NCBI GenBank assembly: GCA_040400005.1
Contig: JBBARC010000031.1
Span: forward strand, 1-39,558
Reading direction: 5' to 3'
DNA: 39,558 nt
Origin: JBBARC01 sp040400005
Lineage (GTDB): Bacteria > Pseudomonadota > Alphaproteobacteria > Acetobacterales > Acetobacteraceae
Shown: positions 33,252 to 39,558 of the stretch, in pieces
How the letters are laid out: every line of letters begins with the position of its first letter
How positions within the stretch are numbered: position 1 is the first letter of the stretch
The notes under the pieces: generated by a model
What the model saw: only the letters and a program-made list of their open reading frames with translations
Databases searched by the model: none
What the model was told of the DNA's origin: nothing
Translations under genes and position numbers: made by a program

Positions 33252-33443
33252 ATGGCCGAGGCTGAAACAAAATCTATTTTCAATATCCCGCCCGACGAGG
33301 CTCTCGAAGCACGCCTCGATGCGCAAGCGGAGGCTGATTATCAGGCTGGCCGTGTCATCCCGCATGACATCAAGCGAGAGTGGTTGGCAAAATTAGCCCG
33401 CGGCGGAGCGGTTCGTCGGCTGGTGTACACCAAGGGGCTATGA
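33252..33443 (+). CDS. Putative antitoxin (stability-determinant type), orphan
   Basis: A 63-residue protein. The sequence EARLDAQAEADYQAGRVIPHDIKREWLAKLARG matches the general pattern of short antitoxins that precede RelE/ParE toxins, where an AGRVxPHxxVxxWL core is common; this is pattern recognition, not a database result. A strong ribosome-binding site (AGGAAGG) precedes ATG 33252. An ATG overlaps its stop (ATGA, 33440), the usual spot for a toxin start, but that frame ends after 17 codons. So the antitoxin seems intact and the toxin broken. Confidence 0.55.
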   Translation: MAEAETKSIFNIPPDEALEARLDAQAEADYQAGRVIPHDIKREWLAKLARGGAVRRLVYTKGL

Positions 33444-33540
33444 TCGGCCGGTGGCTGCCGACCTCATCTGGCCATCATCGGCCGATTTGGTAGTTCGCAA
33501 AACCAAACAAGCTCGACAAACGGCGCAGGCGATGCACACA
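33440..33540 (+). pseudogene. Possible degraded RelE/ParE-type toxin remnant
   Basis: A frame starting at ATG 33440, overlapping the antitoxin stop, reads MIGRWLPTSS and stops at about 33493. A neighbouring frame continues with a LAIIGRFGSSQNQ-like stretch. Together they loosely resemble the start of ParE-type toxins (RWLPxAxxDLAxIxxFIAxxNP). The match is weak and depends on assuming a frameshift, so this may be coincidence. Confidence 0.25.
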
Positions 33541-33709
33541 TGTGAAACGGTCATCTCAAATATTCACAATTGCGTGTGTAGCCGGGGCGCCTTATTGATT
33601 ACGCGGGATCCTTCTTATTCGTTAATGTGGCTCAGAAGACTCCAGCGCTATAGCCATCGCCGCTTGGCCACCGGCAGCGTAGTTTCAACGACGAGAAACG
33701 GGGAACAAA

Positions 33710-34501
33710 GTGCTTTCGCGCGATAGAATTTTGATCGGCCCCCGAGAGGGCTGGGAGAATAAGCTAAGCGAGCGTTTGGCTCAATCCAAGTATGATGCCG
33801 TTTTTTCAGACTTTAACGATTTGAACCTGAGGTCGTTCGATTTTATCGTGCCGGCGCGCTTAAAAGACGCCAAGGCATTGCGCGATGCCAGCCCTGATTT
33901 CGCTAACAAGTATATCTTACCGCCGCACGAGGCAGAGAAGTTGTTTGCAGACAAGCTCCGCTTTTCGGAACTCATGCTCGACGGCAAATACGCCCGCTTT
34001 GTGCCTCGGCCTGTCGATCTAACATCGCACCACTATCCCTATATGATAAAAGCACGTCACGGTGCGGCTGGCAAAAATACCTATATTGTCAAAAACCCTG
34101 GCGATGCGAGTAGATACGAAGATCACCTTAAATCAGTGCCATTTTACCGAGAGAATTATGTGCCGGGCAGGCTAGAATATGCGACCCATATCCTGATCAA
34201 TGATGGAGAAATAGTGTACTCGATGACGAACGCTTACGATATGGGCGATGAGTGGAAGGTGAAAGGCAAGATCGCGCGCCCGGTTCATACTCAAATCGGT
34301 CTTGTCACAAGCCCAGATTTTTTGGCTATTTTCCGTGACATACTGAATACCTTTTTATTTCGTGGCACCTGCTGTATTGATTATAAAATTTTAGATAAAA
34401 AACCAATGATCTACGAAATTAACCCACGCTGCGGACATAGTTTGATGAATGATTTCGAATCGTATCTCGCCGCTTATTGCGCCGCCGTGCGCCGCCAATA
34501 G
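33710..34501 (+). CDS. Orphan ATP-grasp domain protein
   Basis: A 263-residue protein with an ATP-grasp fold. The nucleotide-binding lysine is in PYMIKARHGAAGKN (K114, glycine-rich loop after it); the metal-binding residues are in CCIDYKILDKKPMIYEINPRCG (D224, E236, N238). ATP-grasp enzymes join a carboxylate to an amine, thiol or similar acceptor through an acyl phosphate. The N-terminal part (about 1-85) probably forms the pre-ATP-grasp domain. The substrate cannot be told and there are no partner biosynthetic genes. The start is GTG 33710 with GGGGAAC nearby. Base composition and codon use are visibly AT-richer than in the core genes, and it lies between tRNA-Gly and a phage remnant, suggesting horizontal acquisition. 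Confidence 0.8.
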   Translation: MLSRDRILIGPREGWENKLSERLAQSKYDAVFSDFNDLNLRSFDFIVPARLKDAKALRDASPDFANKYILPPHEAEKLFADKLRFSELMLDGKYARFVPRPVDLTSHHYPYMIKARHGAAGKNTYIVKNPGDASRYEDHLKSVPFYRENYVPGRLEYATHILINDGEIVYSMTNAYDMGDEWKVKGKIARPVHTQIGLVTSPDFLAIFRDILNTFLFRGTCCIDYKILDKKPMIYEINPRCGHSLMNDFESYLAAYCAAVRRQ

Positions 34502-34752
34502 CAAGCGTAGCGTGGGTTTTAACCCACGCCTTCTCCCAATAACCATACTCCGTTTGTATAAATTTTTACGTAACGTTTCGGGTTTTTTCTCCGTGCCGTC
34601 GTGCGTCCTGCGCATACGTCATGCTGTGTGCCGCGCACGTGGGTTAAAAACCCACGCTACACCCGATAACCGCAGCGAATGTCCGGATTACCCCGCCGGC
34701 CGCGCCAAAGCTGCCATTCCGCATTCGGCCAACAAATGCCGGACGTTTTCAC
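34502..34752. other. Non-coding gap with REPIN-like pair
   Basis: No gene seen. The region is occupied mainly by two inverted GTAG-headed palindromes (34507-34528 and 34638-34660) and the sequence between them. Confidence 0.6.
34507..34660. repeat. REPIN-like inverted pair of GTAG-headed palindromes
   Basis: Left unit 34507-34528: GTAG, stem CGTGGGT/ACCCACG, loop TTTA. Right unit 34638-34660 is the same on the opposite strand, ending CTAC, with one extra base in its loop. The two face each other around about 110 bases. Two inverted REPs at this spacing match the REPIN arrangement moved by RAYT transposases. No RAYT gene is in the window. Confidence 0.7.
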
Positions 34753-35426
34753 CTAGGCGCTTCCGGATGCCGGCCCATACCCCTCCTGGGCACGCACCTC
34801 GTCCGCAGTCAGTATCTTCGCGTTCACGGCCGCCACATTGGCCTGCCACCGCGTCGCATAATCGCCCCGCGTGCGCCCCGAAAGGTCGATCTCTATGTGA
34901 AACCACACCGGGTCGCTAAACACACTCCGGCCAAACTCGGCCTCGATCTTCCGGGCCCAGGGCATCAGCGCGGTGGTTGCGAACCAGAGCGACGCCCGAG
35001 CCTAGTTTGTAAAAGTATTGTAACGGTCGTCCCTGCACGATCGGTGGCGGCACGTTAAATAGCCGGCAGAGCGCCTCGGCCGTGAACCGCCGCAACCCCA
35101 ATACCTCGGCATCCTCGGGGCAGACGCCGAGCGGCGTGAATTTGGTGTCCTTGATCAACGAACAGCAGGCGCCGGGCGTTGCTGGCGCCCACTGCCTGCC
35201 CCTCAATATGCTCTCGCAGCCGCCGTAAGCCGGAGGGGGAAATAGTCGTCGGCACATCAACCACGCCGGAAGGCGTGGCGGCATTGGCCCATAACGCTGT
35301 TGCGAAACCTTGCAGGCCGGCCGCGGCATTGAGCACGTCCGGCGCCCTGCTCATCCGGGAGCGCCCAAGGATGCCATCATCGGAGCGGTCGCGAAGCCAG
35401 AACACCTCATCCTCGAGGTAACGCCC
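34753..35426 (-). pseudogene. HK97-type phage portal protein remnant
   Basis: Three successive minus-strand frames together read as the C-terminal two-thirds of an HK97 portal protein. The first (from about 35426) gives LEDEVFWLRDRSDDGILGRS; the second (about 35165-35035) gives KFTPLGVCPEDAEVLGLRRF and LCRLFNVPPPIVQ; the third (about 35030-34753) gives WFATTALMPWARKIEAEFG and RGDYATRWQANVAAVNAKIL. Two frameshifts and an in-frame TAG before WFATTAL break the gene, and the N-terminal third is missing at the edge abutting the prepilin peptidase stop. No other phage genes remain in the window. Confidence 0.85.
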
Positions 35427-36188
35427 CTAAACCAGCACCCGCCACACCCACAGCGCAAAAATCGCCAGCGCCAAAAACGGCCCCAACGGCACCCGCGTCG
35501 CCGCATCAATCCGCCCGCGCCGCGCAGCGGCAACCCCCGCATACGCAAGCCCGGCCCCCGCCGCCATCAGCACCACATACGGCAACGCCGCACTGCCCAG
35601 CCACGCACCACCCGCCGCCAGCAATTTAGCATCGCCCTCGCCCAACCCCACCCGGCCGCGCACATACCGGTAGGTCTCCCCAACCGCACGAAACCCCAAA
35701 TACCCCAAGGCCGCTGCCACCGCCCGGTCGGCCAAAAACTCCGGCTCCAGCCACAAAGCCTGCGCTAACCCTGCCAGCACCAGCGGCAGCGTCAAAAAAT
35801 CCGGCAACCGGAAACACCTAAAATCAATCCCCCCCAGCGCCAGCAGCACCCAGCCCAACACCGCACCCACAGCGGCAAACGCCGGGTCCGGCGCCAAACC
35901 GGCCGCCACCGCCACCGCAATCGCCGCCAGCTCCACCACAAAATCGCGCCTGGGAATCGCCGCCTGGCAGTACCGGCACCGCCCGCGCAGCCCCAAAAAA
36001 CTCAAAATCGGCACCATATCCCGCGGCCCCAGCGTGTGGCCACACGCCGCACACGCCGATCGCCCGCCCACAAACCCGCGCCCCGCCGGCACGCGCGCGA
36101 TCAAAACCCCAACAAAACTGCCAATAAACGGGGAAGCCACCAGGGGGGCCAGCCAAACCATGTCGTAATTTAATCTTAGGGTCAGCAT
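35427..36188 (-). CDS. Prepilin leader peptidase (A24 family)
   Basis: A 253-residue membrane aspartic protease. The N-terminal part has the paired zinc-type cysteines CAACGHTLGPRD and CRYC of the longer, methylating prepilin peptidases. Catalytic aspartates are in GGIDFRCFRLPD and GEGDAKLLAAGG. About eight membrane helices fit the family. It cleaves and N-methylates prepilins or pseudopilins of type IV pili or type II secretion. ATG 36188 is chosen; ATG 36161 is a shorter option, and upstream codons would run into a repeat element. It is divergent from gspE, a functional neighbour. Its stop codon touches the phage remnant. Confidence 0.9.
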   Translation of the reverse strand: MLTLRLNYDMVWLAPLVASPFIGSFVGVLIARVPAGRGFVGGRSACAACGHTLGPRDMVPILSFLGLRGRCRYCQAAIPRRDFVVELAAIAVAVAAGLAPDPAFAAVGAVLGWVLLALGGIDFRCFRLPDFLTLPLVLAGLAQALWLEPEFLADRAVAAALGYLGFRAVGETYRYVRGRVGLGEGDAKLLAAGGAWLGSAALPYVVLMAAGAGLAYAGVAAARRGRIDAATRVPLGPFLALAIFALWVWRVLV

Positions 36189-36483
36189 CACGGCCTCGGG
36201 CAATGTGTAGGCTGGCGCCACAGGGCAATCGGGTGAATACAAAAAAGTAAGAATTTTCTTTTTGACTTCCGAAAAAAGAAACAAAAAAGACTTTTATGAC
36301 GCTGGCTCGGAGCACGCGGTGACAGGGTTGCTCCAGGCCCAGCATGACAAAAGTCTTTTTGCTTCTTTTTCGGAAGTCAAAAGAACACTCTTACCGTTCG
36401 CCCGATTGCCCCGGCTGGTGCCACCATGGCATCGCCCAACCCGCCGCTTTATGCAAGGCGCGAGCTGTGGCAAGGATACGCAC
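36189..36483. other. Divergent intergenic region with palindromic doublet
   Basis: The stretch between prepilin peptidase and gspE holds the doublet at 36256-36384. Bases 36385-36483 probably contain the gspE promoter; no clear hexamers were picked out. Confidence 0.5.
36256..36384. repeat. AT-rich palindromic doublet, copy 7 (variant arms)
   Basis: Both arms carry TGACTTCCGAAAAA where other copies have CTTCTTTTCTGAAG. Left arm 36256-36302 and right arm 36340-36384 remain complementary to each other, although the small hairpin inside each arm is mostly lost. Confidence 0.88.
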
Positions 36484-38226
36484 ATGACTGTCACCGGCAC
36501 CCGCCTAACCCCCGCCCCCGGCCTCACCGCAAGCCATGCCGATGCGCTCGATCGCCTCGCCGCGATCCTGCTCGAACGCGGCCAGTGCGATGCCACCACG
36601 CTCGATCGCGGCAAACGGGTCGCCGCCGATTCCGGCCAGCGCCTCGATACCGTGCTCATCCAATTGGGCTTAGTCACCGAACGCGGCTTGGCGGAAGCCT
36701 ACGCAGCCCTGCTCGGTGCCCCGATCATCAGCCCCAACCGCTTCCCCGAATCCCCCATTTTGCCCGACCGCCTGCAACCCCGCTTTTTGCGCGCCGCCCG
36801 CGCCCTGCCGGTGTCGGTGGATGACGACGTGCTTACCCTTGCGGTGGCTGATGCGCTCGATGATTTCACCCCCGCCGCTATCGCCACGGCAACCGGCCTT
36901 ACCGTGCGCCGCGAAATCGGCGTGCCCATCGAAATCGATGCCGCCTTCAACAAGCTCTACCCCGAAGGCGGGCAAGCCGCCGATACTGCCACCAGCGATT
37001 CCGGCGAAGTGCTAGAAGATGATGCCGAGCGCCTAAAAGATCTCGCCAGCGAAGCGCCGGTCATCCGCCTGGTCAACCAAATCATTCAACGCGCGGTGGA
37101 AACCCAGGCATCAGATATTCACATCGAACCGTTCGAAGATCGTCTGCGCATACGCTACCGCTATGATGGCGTGCTGCACGAAGCCGATAGCCCCAGTGCC
37201 CGCCTCGCACCGGCCATTATCAGCCGGGTGAAAATCATGGCGAAACTCGATATCGCCGAACGCCGCCTGCCCCAGGATGGCCGCATAAAACTCGCTATTC
37301 GCGGCACCGATATCGATTTTCGCGTCTCCACCATCCCGTCCCTGCACGGCGAAAAAGTGGTTTTGCGCGTGCTCGATCGATCTTCCGTGGTCTTCGATTA
37401 CGAAAAACTCGGCCTGCCACCAGCCGTTGTCAAAGCCTGGACCGCCGCGCTCGAACTGCCCAACGGTATCTTGCTGGTCACCGGCCCCACCGGTTCGGGC
37501 AAAACCACCACGCTGTACACCGGCCTCACCACCATCAATGCAGTGTCGCGCAATATCGTCACCGTTGAAGACCCCATCGAATATCAACTCGCCGGCATCA
37601 ACCAAATTCAAACCAAGGCGCAAATTGGTTTAACCTTTGCCGCCCTCCTGCGCTCCATTTTGCGGCAAGACCCCGATGTCATCATGGTCGGCGAAATCCG
37701 CGATCTCGAAACCGCACAAATCGCCGTCCAAGCAGCGCTCACCGGCCATTTGGTGCTGTCCACCCTACACACCAACTCCGCCGCTGCCACCATCACCCGC
37801 CTGCGCGATATGGGGTTAGAAGATTATCTGCTCACCGCCGTGCTGCGCGGCGTGCTCGCCCAGCGCCTGGTGCGCCGCCTGTGCGATGCCTGCAAACGCG
37901 AAACCCTGGCGCCACCAGAACTGATCGAACGGTTTGATTTGCGCGCCCGCGCCGCCGCCGCCAGCGCCCCGCTAAAACTATGGCACCCCGTCGGCTGCTC
38001 CCAATGCCGCGGCAGCGGCTATCGCGGCCGCCAGGCGATTGCCGAATTTCTGCAACCCAATGCCGCCATCGAACATTTGATTTTCTCCAAAGCCGACCAT
38101 AGCGAAATCGAACGCGCAGCGGTCGAAGGCGGCATGATCACCATGTTCCAGGCAGGCCTAGATGCCGCCTTGGCCGGCACCACCACGATAGAAGAAGTGG
38201 TGCGCAGTATTCGTTCAGAATCGTAA
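36484..38226 (+). CDS. gspE: Type II secretion/type IV pilus assembly ATPase GspE/PilB
   Basis: A 580-residue cytoplasmic secretion ATPase. An N-terminal GspE_N domain (about residues 60-160) is followed by the ATPase: Walker A GPTGSGKTTTLY (about 335-346), Asp box, Walker B DPDVIMVGEIRD, His box HLVLSTLHTN and the tetracysteine zinc motif CDACK...CSQCRGSG. It powers pseudopilus or pilus assembly from the inner-membrane platform. ATG 36484 with AAGGAT about 7 bases upstream is chosen; the longer open frame runs through a repeat. It is followed 10 bases later by gspF. T2SS versus T4P cannot be settled from these genes. Confidence 0.92.
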   Translation: MTVTGTRLTPAPGLTASHADALDRLAAILLERGQCDATTLDRGKRVAADSGQRLDTVLIQLGLVTERGLAEAYAALLGAPIISPNRFPESPILPDRLQPRFLRAARALPVSVDDDVLTLAVADALDDFTPAAIATATGLTVRREIGVPIEIDAAFNKLYPEGGQAADTATSDSGEVLEDDAERLKDLASEAPVIRLVNQIIQRAVETQASDIHIEPFEDRLRIRYRYDGVLHEADSPSARLAPAIISRVKIMAKLDIAERRLPQDGRIKLAIRGTDIDFRVSTIPSLHGEKVVLRVLDRSSVVFDYEKLGLPPAVVKAWTAALELPNGILLVTGPTGSGKTTTLYTGLTTINAVSRNIVTVEDPIEYQLAGINQIQTKAQIGLTFAALLRSILRQDPDVIMVGEIRDLETAQIAVQAALTGHLVLSTLHTNSAAATITRLRDMGLEDYLLTAVLRGVLAQRLVRRLCDACKRETLAPPELIERFDLRARAAAASAPLKLWHPVGCSQCRGSGYRGRQAIAEFLQPNAAIEHLIFSKADHSEIERAAVEGGMITMFQAGLDAALAGTTTIEEVVRSIRSES

Positions 38227-38236
38227 TGATATCATA

Positions 38237-39463
38237 ATGCCGAATTTCAAATACTCCGCCATTTCGCCAACTGGCGAGATGCTGCAAGGCTTTATTGAAG
38301 CAACCAACGAAGCCGCCGCGATCGACGCCCTGCGCCGCCAGGGCAACATGCCCGTGCGCGCCGAGCTCAACGAAAAAGGTCCCGGCTTCTTCGCCGATCT
38401 CCTCACGATGGAATTTGGCGGATCAGGTGCCATGTCCGCCGAAGAAGTCGCCAACGCTACACGCGAATTGGCGGTCATGCTCGGCGCCGGCCAAGATCTC
38501 GATCGCGCCATGCGCTTTCTCGTCGATACCGCGCCAAACTTACGCACCCGCCGCATATTCACCAAAATCCGCGATGCCGTGCGCGATGGCAGCCCGCTTG
38601 CGGTCGCACTCGCTCAACACCCCGGCAGTTTCCCGCGCCTCTACATCGGCTTGGTCCGCGCCGGCGAATCCGGCGGCATGTTGGCGGCAACCCTGGAACG
38701 TTTGGCCGAATTGCTCGAACGCCAACGCGCGCTGAAATCCACCATTACATCAGCCCTGATCTACCCAGTCATCTTGCTGGTCGCCGGCATCGGCGCCATC
38801 GTCATGCTGCTCACCCAAGTGCTGCCGCAATTCGTCCCGATGTTCGAACAAGCCGGTGCCACCCTGCCCGCCCTCACCCGCTTCGTCATCGCCATGGGCG
38901 CTTTTGTTGCATCCTACGGCCTGATCATGCTGCTGGTGTTGCTTGTCACCGGCGTTGTCATCCGCCAGCTGCTCAAACGCCCAGGCCCCCGCTTGTGGTT
39001 CGACCGCGCCATTTTACGCATGCCAATCATCGGCGGCCTCTCCCGCGAAGTCCTCGCCGCCCGTTTCTCCCGCACACTCGGCACCTTGCTGTCCAACGGC
39101 GTGCCGCTAGTGGCAGCGTTAAGCATCGTCACCGAAGTCATCGGCAATGCCGCCGCCGAAGTGGCCGTAAAAGACGCCACCGAAAGTGCCAAGGGTGGCG
39201 CCGGCCTATCCCGCCCCCTCCAACAAGCCGGCATTTTCCCGGTGCGCACAATCTACCTGCTGCGCCTCGGCGAAGAAACCGCCCAGCTCGGCCCTATGGC
39301 CTTACGCGCCGCCGAAATCCACGAAGCCCAATCCCGCCTCGCCATCGAACGCTTGGTGGCACTCCTGGTGCCCGTGCTCATCATGATCATGGGCACAGCA
39401 GTTGCCGGCATCGTCAGCTCGCTTCTATTGGCCATGCTCAGCCTCAATGATTTGGCAAACTAA
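38237..39463 (+). CDS. gspF: Type II secretion/type IV pilus inner-membrane platform protein GspF/PilC
   Basis: A 408-residue protein that starts PNFKYSAISPTGEMLQGFIEA, the canonical GspF N-terminus. It contains two T2SSF domains (about residues 70-190 and 275-395) and three membrane helices (about 170-195, 215-240 and 375-400). It anchors the GspE ATPase to the membrane. It is complete and coupled to gspE. A single palindromic arm begins 12 bases after its stop and an IS end follows, so the pseudopilin genes that usually come next (gspG onward) are cut off or displaced. Confidence 0.92.
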   Translation: MPNFKYSAISPTGEMLQGFIEATNEAAAIDALRRQGNMPVRAELNEKGPGFFADLLTMEFGGSGAMSAEEVANATRELAVMLGAGQDLDRAMRFLVDTAPNLRTRRIFTKIRDAVRDGSPLAVALAQHPGSFPRLYIGLVRAGESGGMLAATLERLAELLERQRALKSTITSALIYPVILLVAGIGAIVMLLTQVLPQFVPMFEQAGATLPALTRFVIAMGAFVASYGLIMLLVLLVTGVVIRQLLKRPGPRLWFDRAILRMPIIGGLSREVLAARFSRTLGTLLSNGVPLVAALSIVTEVIGNAAAEVAVKDATESAKGGAGLSRPLQQAGIFPVRTIYLLRLGEETAQLGPMALRAAEIHEAQSRLAIERLVALLVPVLIMIMGTAVAGIVSSLLLAMLSLNDLAN

Positions 39464-39474
39464 GCAAAAAAGAA

Positions 39475-39505
39475 CCTTCTTTTCTGGAGAAAAGAAGCAA
39501 AAGAC
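39475..39505. repeat. AT-rich palindromic element, copy 8 (interrupted by IS)
   Basis: CCTTCTTTTC-TGGA-GAAAAGAAG-CAAAAGAC, then directly the IS terminus. The expected CTTTT continuation is absent, consistent with insertion inside the element. Confidence 0.8.
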
Positions 39506-39558
39506 GTAACTGCCCAGGTCTCTCCGGTCTGATCAAGCGGCCTGCAGCCGAGCGATCA
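39506..39558. mobile_element. Terminus of an insertion sequence (partial, possibly IS66-like)
   Basis: Begins GTAACTGCCCAGGT, the exact inverse of bases 42-55. The following 39 bases differ from those at the left end, as the two ends of an IS usually do. No coding content can be judged at this length. Confidence 0.45.

Noticed and set aside
32887..35426. Island integrated at tRNA-Gly with attL/attR
   Set aside because: No integrase and no second copy of the tRNA 3' end was found up to the prepilin peptidase gene. The position is suggestive but the att claim is not supported.

Overview
The window is a GC-rich bacterial segment that looks alphaproteobacterial, most likely Rhodospirillales and possibly Acetobacteraceae. 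The evidence is a paired hisC/tyrC operon, an SOS box of the alphaproteobacterial type (GTTC-N7-GTTC), a ligase-helicase-exonuclease repair module, a DUF1302 outer-membrane protein and AT-rich palindromes scattered through GC-rich DNA. The taxonomic call is an inference from gene content and style; no rRNA gene is present. Both ends run about 55 bases into what appear to be the two ends of one insertion-sequence family, so the window is probably a whole contig bounded by collapsed repeats.

Layout. 0.2-7.3 kb (+): a CorC/HlyC-type CNNM membrane protein, a GH17-GT2 fusion beta-glucan synthase, a DUF3429 membrane protein, a small unknown gene and a YifB/ComM AAA ATPase. 7.3-11 kb: an alpha/beta hydrolase and a quinone oxidoreductase form a translationally coupled minus-strand pair, divergent from a ClC-type channel/transporter with CBS domains. 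11-15.8 kb: an acyl-CoA thioesterase, a family-1 glycosyltransferase closely following argG, and a coiled-coil/TM/SH3-like protein. 16.2-21.3 kb: a DNA-repair module with a Lhr-type DEXH helicase (-) facing an MBL-fold exonuclease and an ATP-dependent DNA ligase (+); an SOS box overlaps the likely -35 of the exonuclease-ligase promoter. 21.3-29 kb: a membrane patatin-like hydrolase, hisC-tyrC, a DUF1302 protein and a D-amino-acid-type aminotransferase. 29-32.5 kb (-): a HigBA toxin-antitoxin pair and a four-gene operon (CnoX/YbbN-like, Lon-N-like, Trm112-like, cyclase). 32.6-35.4 kb is accessory: a 16-bp tandem repeat, tRNA-Gly(GCC), an orphan antitoxin with a possible toxin remnant, an AT-richer orphan ATP-grasp gene, a REPIN-like repeat pair and a decayed HK97 portal gene. 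35.4-39.5 kb: prepilin peptidase divergent from gspE-gspF, i.e. part of a type II secretion or type IV pilus locus that stops at the right-hand IS end.

The most unusual content is non-coding. At least eight copies of an AT-rich palindromic element (about 125 bp as an inverted doublet, about 40 bp as a single arm) lie between genes. Doublets sit just before start codons and single arms lie 3' of genes. One doublet has arms that changed together, and both terminal IS copies are inserted in this element. A second repeat family resembles RAYT-type REPs (GTAG head, covarying stems), and two neighbouring genes each carry a 15-16-bp triplication that begins at or next to the stop codon.
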